Source of the DNA: Pirellulaceae bacterium
GTDB lineage: Bacteria; Planctomycetota; Planctomycetia; Pirellulales; Pirellulaceae
Length of the DNA: 64,000 nucleotides
NCBI GenBank assembly: GCA_019636375.1
Contig: JAHBXS010000001.1
Span: 806,001-870,000, forward strand
Direction: 5' to 3'
Shown here: in pieces, positions 62,547 to 64,000 of the stretch
Layout of the letters: each line of letters starts with the position of its first letter
Numbering within the stretch: position 1 is the stretch's first letter
Program-made: the position numbers and the translations under genes
Notes under the pieces: generated by a model
What the model was told of the DNA's origin: nothing
The model's input: only the letters and a program-made list of their open reading frames with translations
Databases searched by the model: none

Positions 62547-63875
62547 TTACACGTAAAGCTCGCGGATTGGGTGGCCCTCGCTAATGGCTAGGGGGCGACC
62601 GATGGGGGTCATTAGTTCGTCCGAATAGTCGATCCCCATCAAGTCAAAAATCGTGGCGTGTACGTCGTGAAGCGGTCGAGCGTTTTTCAAATCGGAATGG
62701 CGGTCTTTTGTCTCCCGTTTGGGATCGGGGTTCGTCTCCCCCACCACCCGGCCACCTTGAATCCCACCTCCGGCAATCGCGAGAGAAAATCCATGCGGCC
62801 AGTGGTCGCGACCACCAAGTGGATTGAGCCACGGCGTCCTTCCAAATTCACCTCCGCACAGAACTAGGGTTGAATCGAGGAGATCATGTTCTCGCAAATC
62901 TGCGATCAAAGAAGCGAACGCCGGATCGAGAATTTTAATTCGACCGGCCTGCAGATTGTGATTGTCCACATGCGTGTCCCACCCCCCTAACGTTACCTCC
63001 ACACAACGCACCCCAGCCTGAATCAGACGAAACGCAGCGAGGCAGCCTCGACCAAACGGAGTGTCGCCATACTTGAGTTGTTCGGAAGTCGGGAGTTTCG
63101 AAACGTCGAATGCTTCGAGTTGTTCCGACGACATCATTCTAATCGCTGCGTCGATATTTGCCGTTCCGAATGGGTTCGTGTTCTGAGAGGGGCGTTGCCT
63201 TCCCCGGGCAAAATGCTGATTGATTTGCTCAAGGTCTTGTAACCGCTGCTGTTGCCTGTTGTTAGCAACGGTTGGTTTCATGTCGGGAACCGGGTTCACT
63301 GGATCACCAATCCGAAAGGCATCGAATTGATCTCCGAGATACCCACCGCGTGCAGGAAACCCACCGGGCAAAATCGATACGTGGCGAGGAATATCGACGA
63401 CTTGTGAATCGACCGCCTGTAATTGATGACAGATAATTCCGCCGATCGCTGGATGAACGAGCGTCGGGTCGGGACGAAAACCGGTCTTAATGTTGTAGAT
63501 GGCGCGTTCATGGTCCCCTTCCTCACTGGTGATTGCTCGGATGAGTGATACCGCATCCATTTGCTCGGCAAGTTGCTCGAACCCTTCGCCCAATCGTATG
63601 CCTGGCACATTTGTCTTGCGAGCCTGCGAGCCGTAGGCGATTTCGGTGCCCGGGTGCGGGTCAAACGTTTCGAGTTGGCTCGGTGCACCCTCCAGCCAAA
63701 GTAAAATCACCGATTTCGCACCAGCAGACTTTTGCCGTTCCGCTTGCCGAGCCAAGCCCGTAGCCAGCGGAGTCAGCCAACTCAAGCCACTGAGCCCCGC
63801 CATTCTCAGCAACGTGCGGCGACTGAAGTGAACGGAACTCCCACAACCTTCGAAAATCTCGTCGTCTCGATCCAT
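62547..63875 (-). CDS. DUF1501 domain protein (Tat-type signal)
   Basis: 442 residues from the ATG at 63875, one base after the stop of the upstream gene. The N-terminus HFSRRTLLRMAGLSGLSWLT is a Tat-like signal. DUF1501 patterns are KSVILLWLEGAPSQLETFDPHPGT, MPGIRLG-like PGIRLGEGFEQLAEQMD, GGWDTHVDNHNLQAGRIKIL and VLCGGEFGRTPWLN. The family has an alkaline-phosphatase/sulfatase-like fold and in planctomycetes nearly always pairs with a DUF1549/DUF1553 cytochrome-type protein, as here. Biological role unknown. Confidence 0.95.
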   Translation of the reverse strand: MDRDDEIFEGCGSSVHFSRRTLLRMAGLSGLSWLTPLATGLARQAERQKSAGAKSVILLWLEGAPSQLETFDPHPGTEIAYGSQARKTNVPGIRLGEGFEQLAEQMDAVSLIRAITSEEGDHERAIYNIKTGFRPDPTLVHPAIGGIICHQLQAVDSQVVDIPRHVSILPGGFPARGGYLGDQFDAFRIGDPVNPVPDMKPTVANNRQQQRLQDLEQINQHFARGRQRPSQNTNPFGTANIDAAIRMMSSEQLEAFDVSKLPTSEQLKYGDTPFGRGCLAAFRLIQAGVRCVEVTLGGWDTHVDNHNLQAGRIKILDPAFASLIADLREHDLLDSTLVLCGGEFGRTPWLNPLGGRDHWPHGFSLAIAGGGIQGGRVVGETNPDPKRETKDRHSDLKNARPLHDVHATIFDLMGIDYSDELMTPIGRPLAISEGHPIRELYV

Positions 63876-63876
63876 G

Positions 63877-64000
63877 TTAATGACTCCAGCCAAATTCGGC
63901 GCTATTGAAGAGTGCCCAAAACAAATCCTGCACGGTTTCTTTTTGAGAAATCCCACTTTTCCTCAATCGTTCGACAACATAACTCGTTTCTGCTGCTGTC
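63877..64000 (-). CDS. DUF1549/DUF1553 protein, C-terminal end (partial, runs off the right edge)
   Basis: The last 40 codons are in the window: the frame reads ERLRKSGISQKETVQDLFWA then LFNSAEFGWSH and stops one base before the DUF1501 start. The DLFWALFNSAEF ending is typical of planctomycete DUF1549/DUF1553 proteins that precede DUF1501 genes. The rest is outside the window. Confidence 0.8.
   Translation of the reverse strand, partial: TAAETSYVVERLRKSGISQKETVQDLFWALFNSAEFGWSH

Noticed and set aside
1-64000. CRISPR arrays
   Set aside because: No regularly spaced direct repeats with unique spacers were seen; the repeats found are palindromes or attachment sites.

Overview
The window looks like chromosomal DNA of a planctomycete, most likely class Planctomycetia. 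It carries a DUF1549/DUF1553-DUF1501 gene pair, a DUF1559 protein with a type IV-pilin-like N-terminus, a PEP-CTERM protein, DUF420, a GldG-type permease fusion with a DUF4340 protein, and dispersed CsrA, FliW and FliG-like genes. No ribosomal RNA and no CRISPR array is visible. One tRNA gene (Val, anticodon TAC) is present.

Layout. 1-9.2 kb: surface-carbohydrate genes (TylF-like methyltransferase cut by the left edge, two glycosyltransferase-like proteins), a secreted M13 peptidase, then a + strand run of a phosphohexomutase, an AcuI-like reductase and an SDR. 9.2-21.3 kb, minus strand: a type I restriction-modification locus in the transcription order hsdR, kilA-N, DUF1016 nuclease, hsdS, HipA-like kinase, DUF3037, HTH antitoxin-like protein, PIN protein, hsdM. 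It is littered with palindromes and with diverged scraps of the 3' ends of hsdR and hsdS. 22.1-33.4 kb: an integrative element bounded by a perfect 72-bp direct repeat and inserted at the 3' end of tRNA-Val. It encodes a tyrosine integrase, a primase-helicase, an excisionase-like HTH protein, a tape-measure-like protein and several unknown proteins, but no recognisable capsid, portal or terminase. 33.5-39.3 kb: a haem-binding secreted protein, a zinc-ribbon protein, a WecA-like phosphotransferase and an O-antigen ligase-TPR fusion. 39.5-47.4 kb: a stand-alone receiver protein, csrA, fliW, a PDZ protein, DUF420, DUF1559, a FliG-like protein and a 29-residue very basic peptide with a good ribosome-binding site. 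47.5-53.2 kb: an ABC transporter (ATPase, permease-GldG fusion, DUF4340). 53.4-64 kb: a GNAT protein, a Tat-exported phosphoesterase, two neighbouring apparent pseudo-enzymes (an AnmK-like kinase without its N-terminal nucleotide loop and a class I amidotransferase-like protein with Gly at the nucleophile position), a ketoacyl-ACP synthase III-like protein, a glycosyltransferase, a PEP-CTERM protein and the DUF1549-DUF1501 pair.

Two patterns stand out. First, in the restriction locus, accessory modules are bounded by 3'-end copies of the preceding hsd gene that are about 86-87% identical to the intact gene. This suggests allele replacement or cargo insertion that displaced the old 3' ends, and one junction truncates the KilA-N gene. 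Second, the integrase gene of the integrative element runs through the attachment core. After excision and circularisation its reading frame would join, in frame, a 119-codon open frame at the other end of the element that contains no Met codon. The integrase is therefore predicted to be about 561 residues in the circle and 448 in the chromosome.
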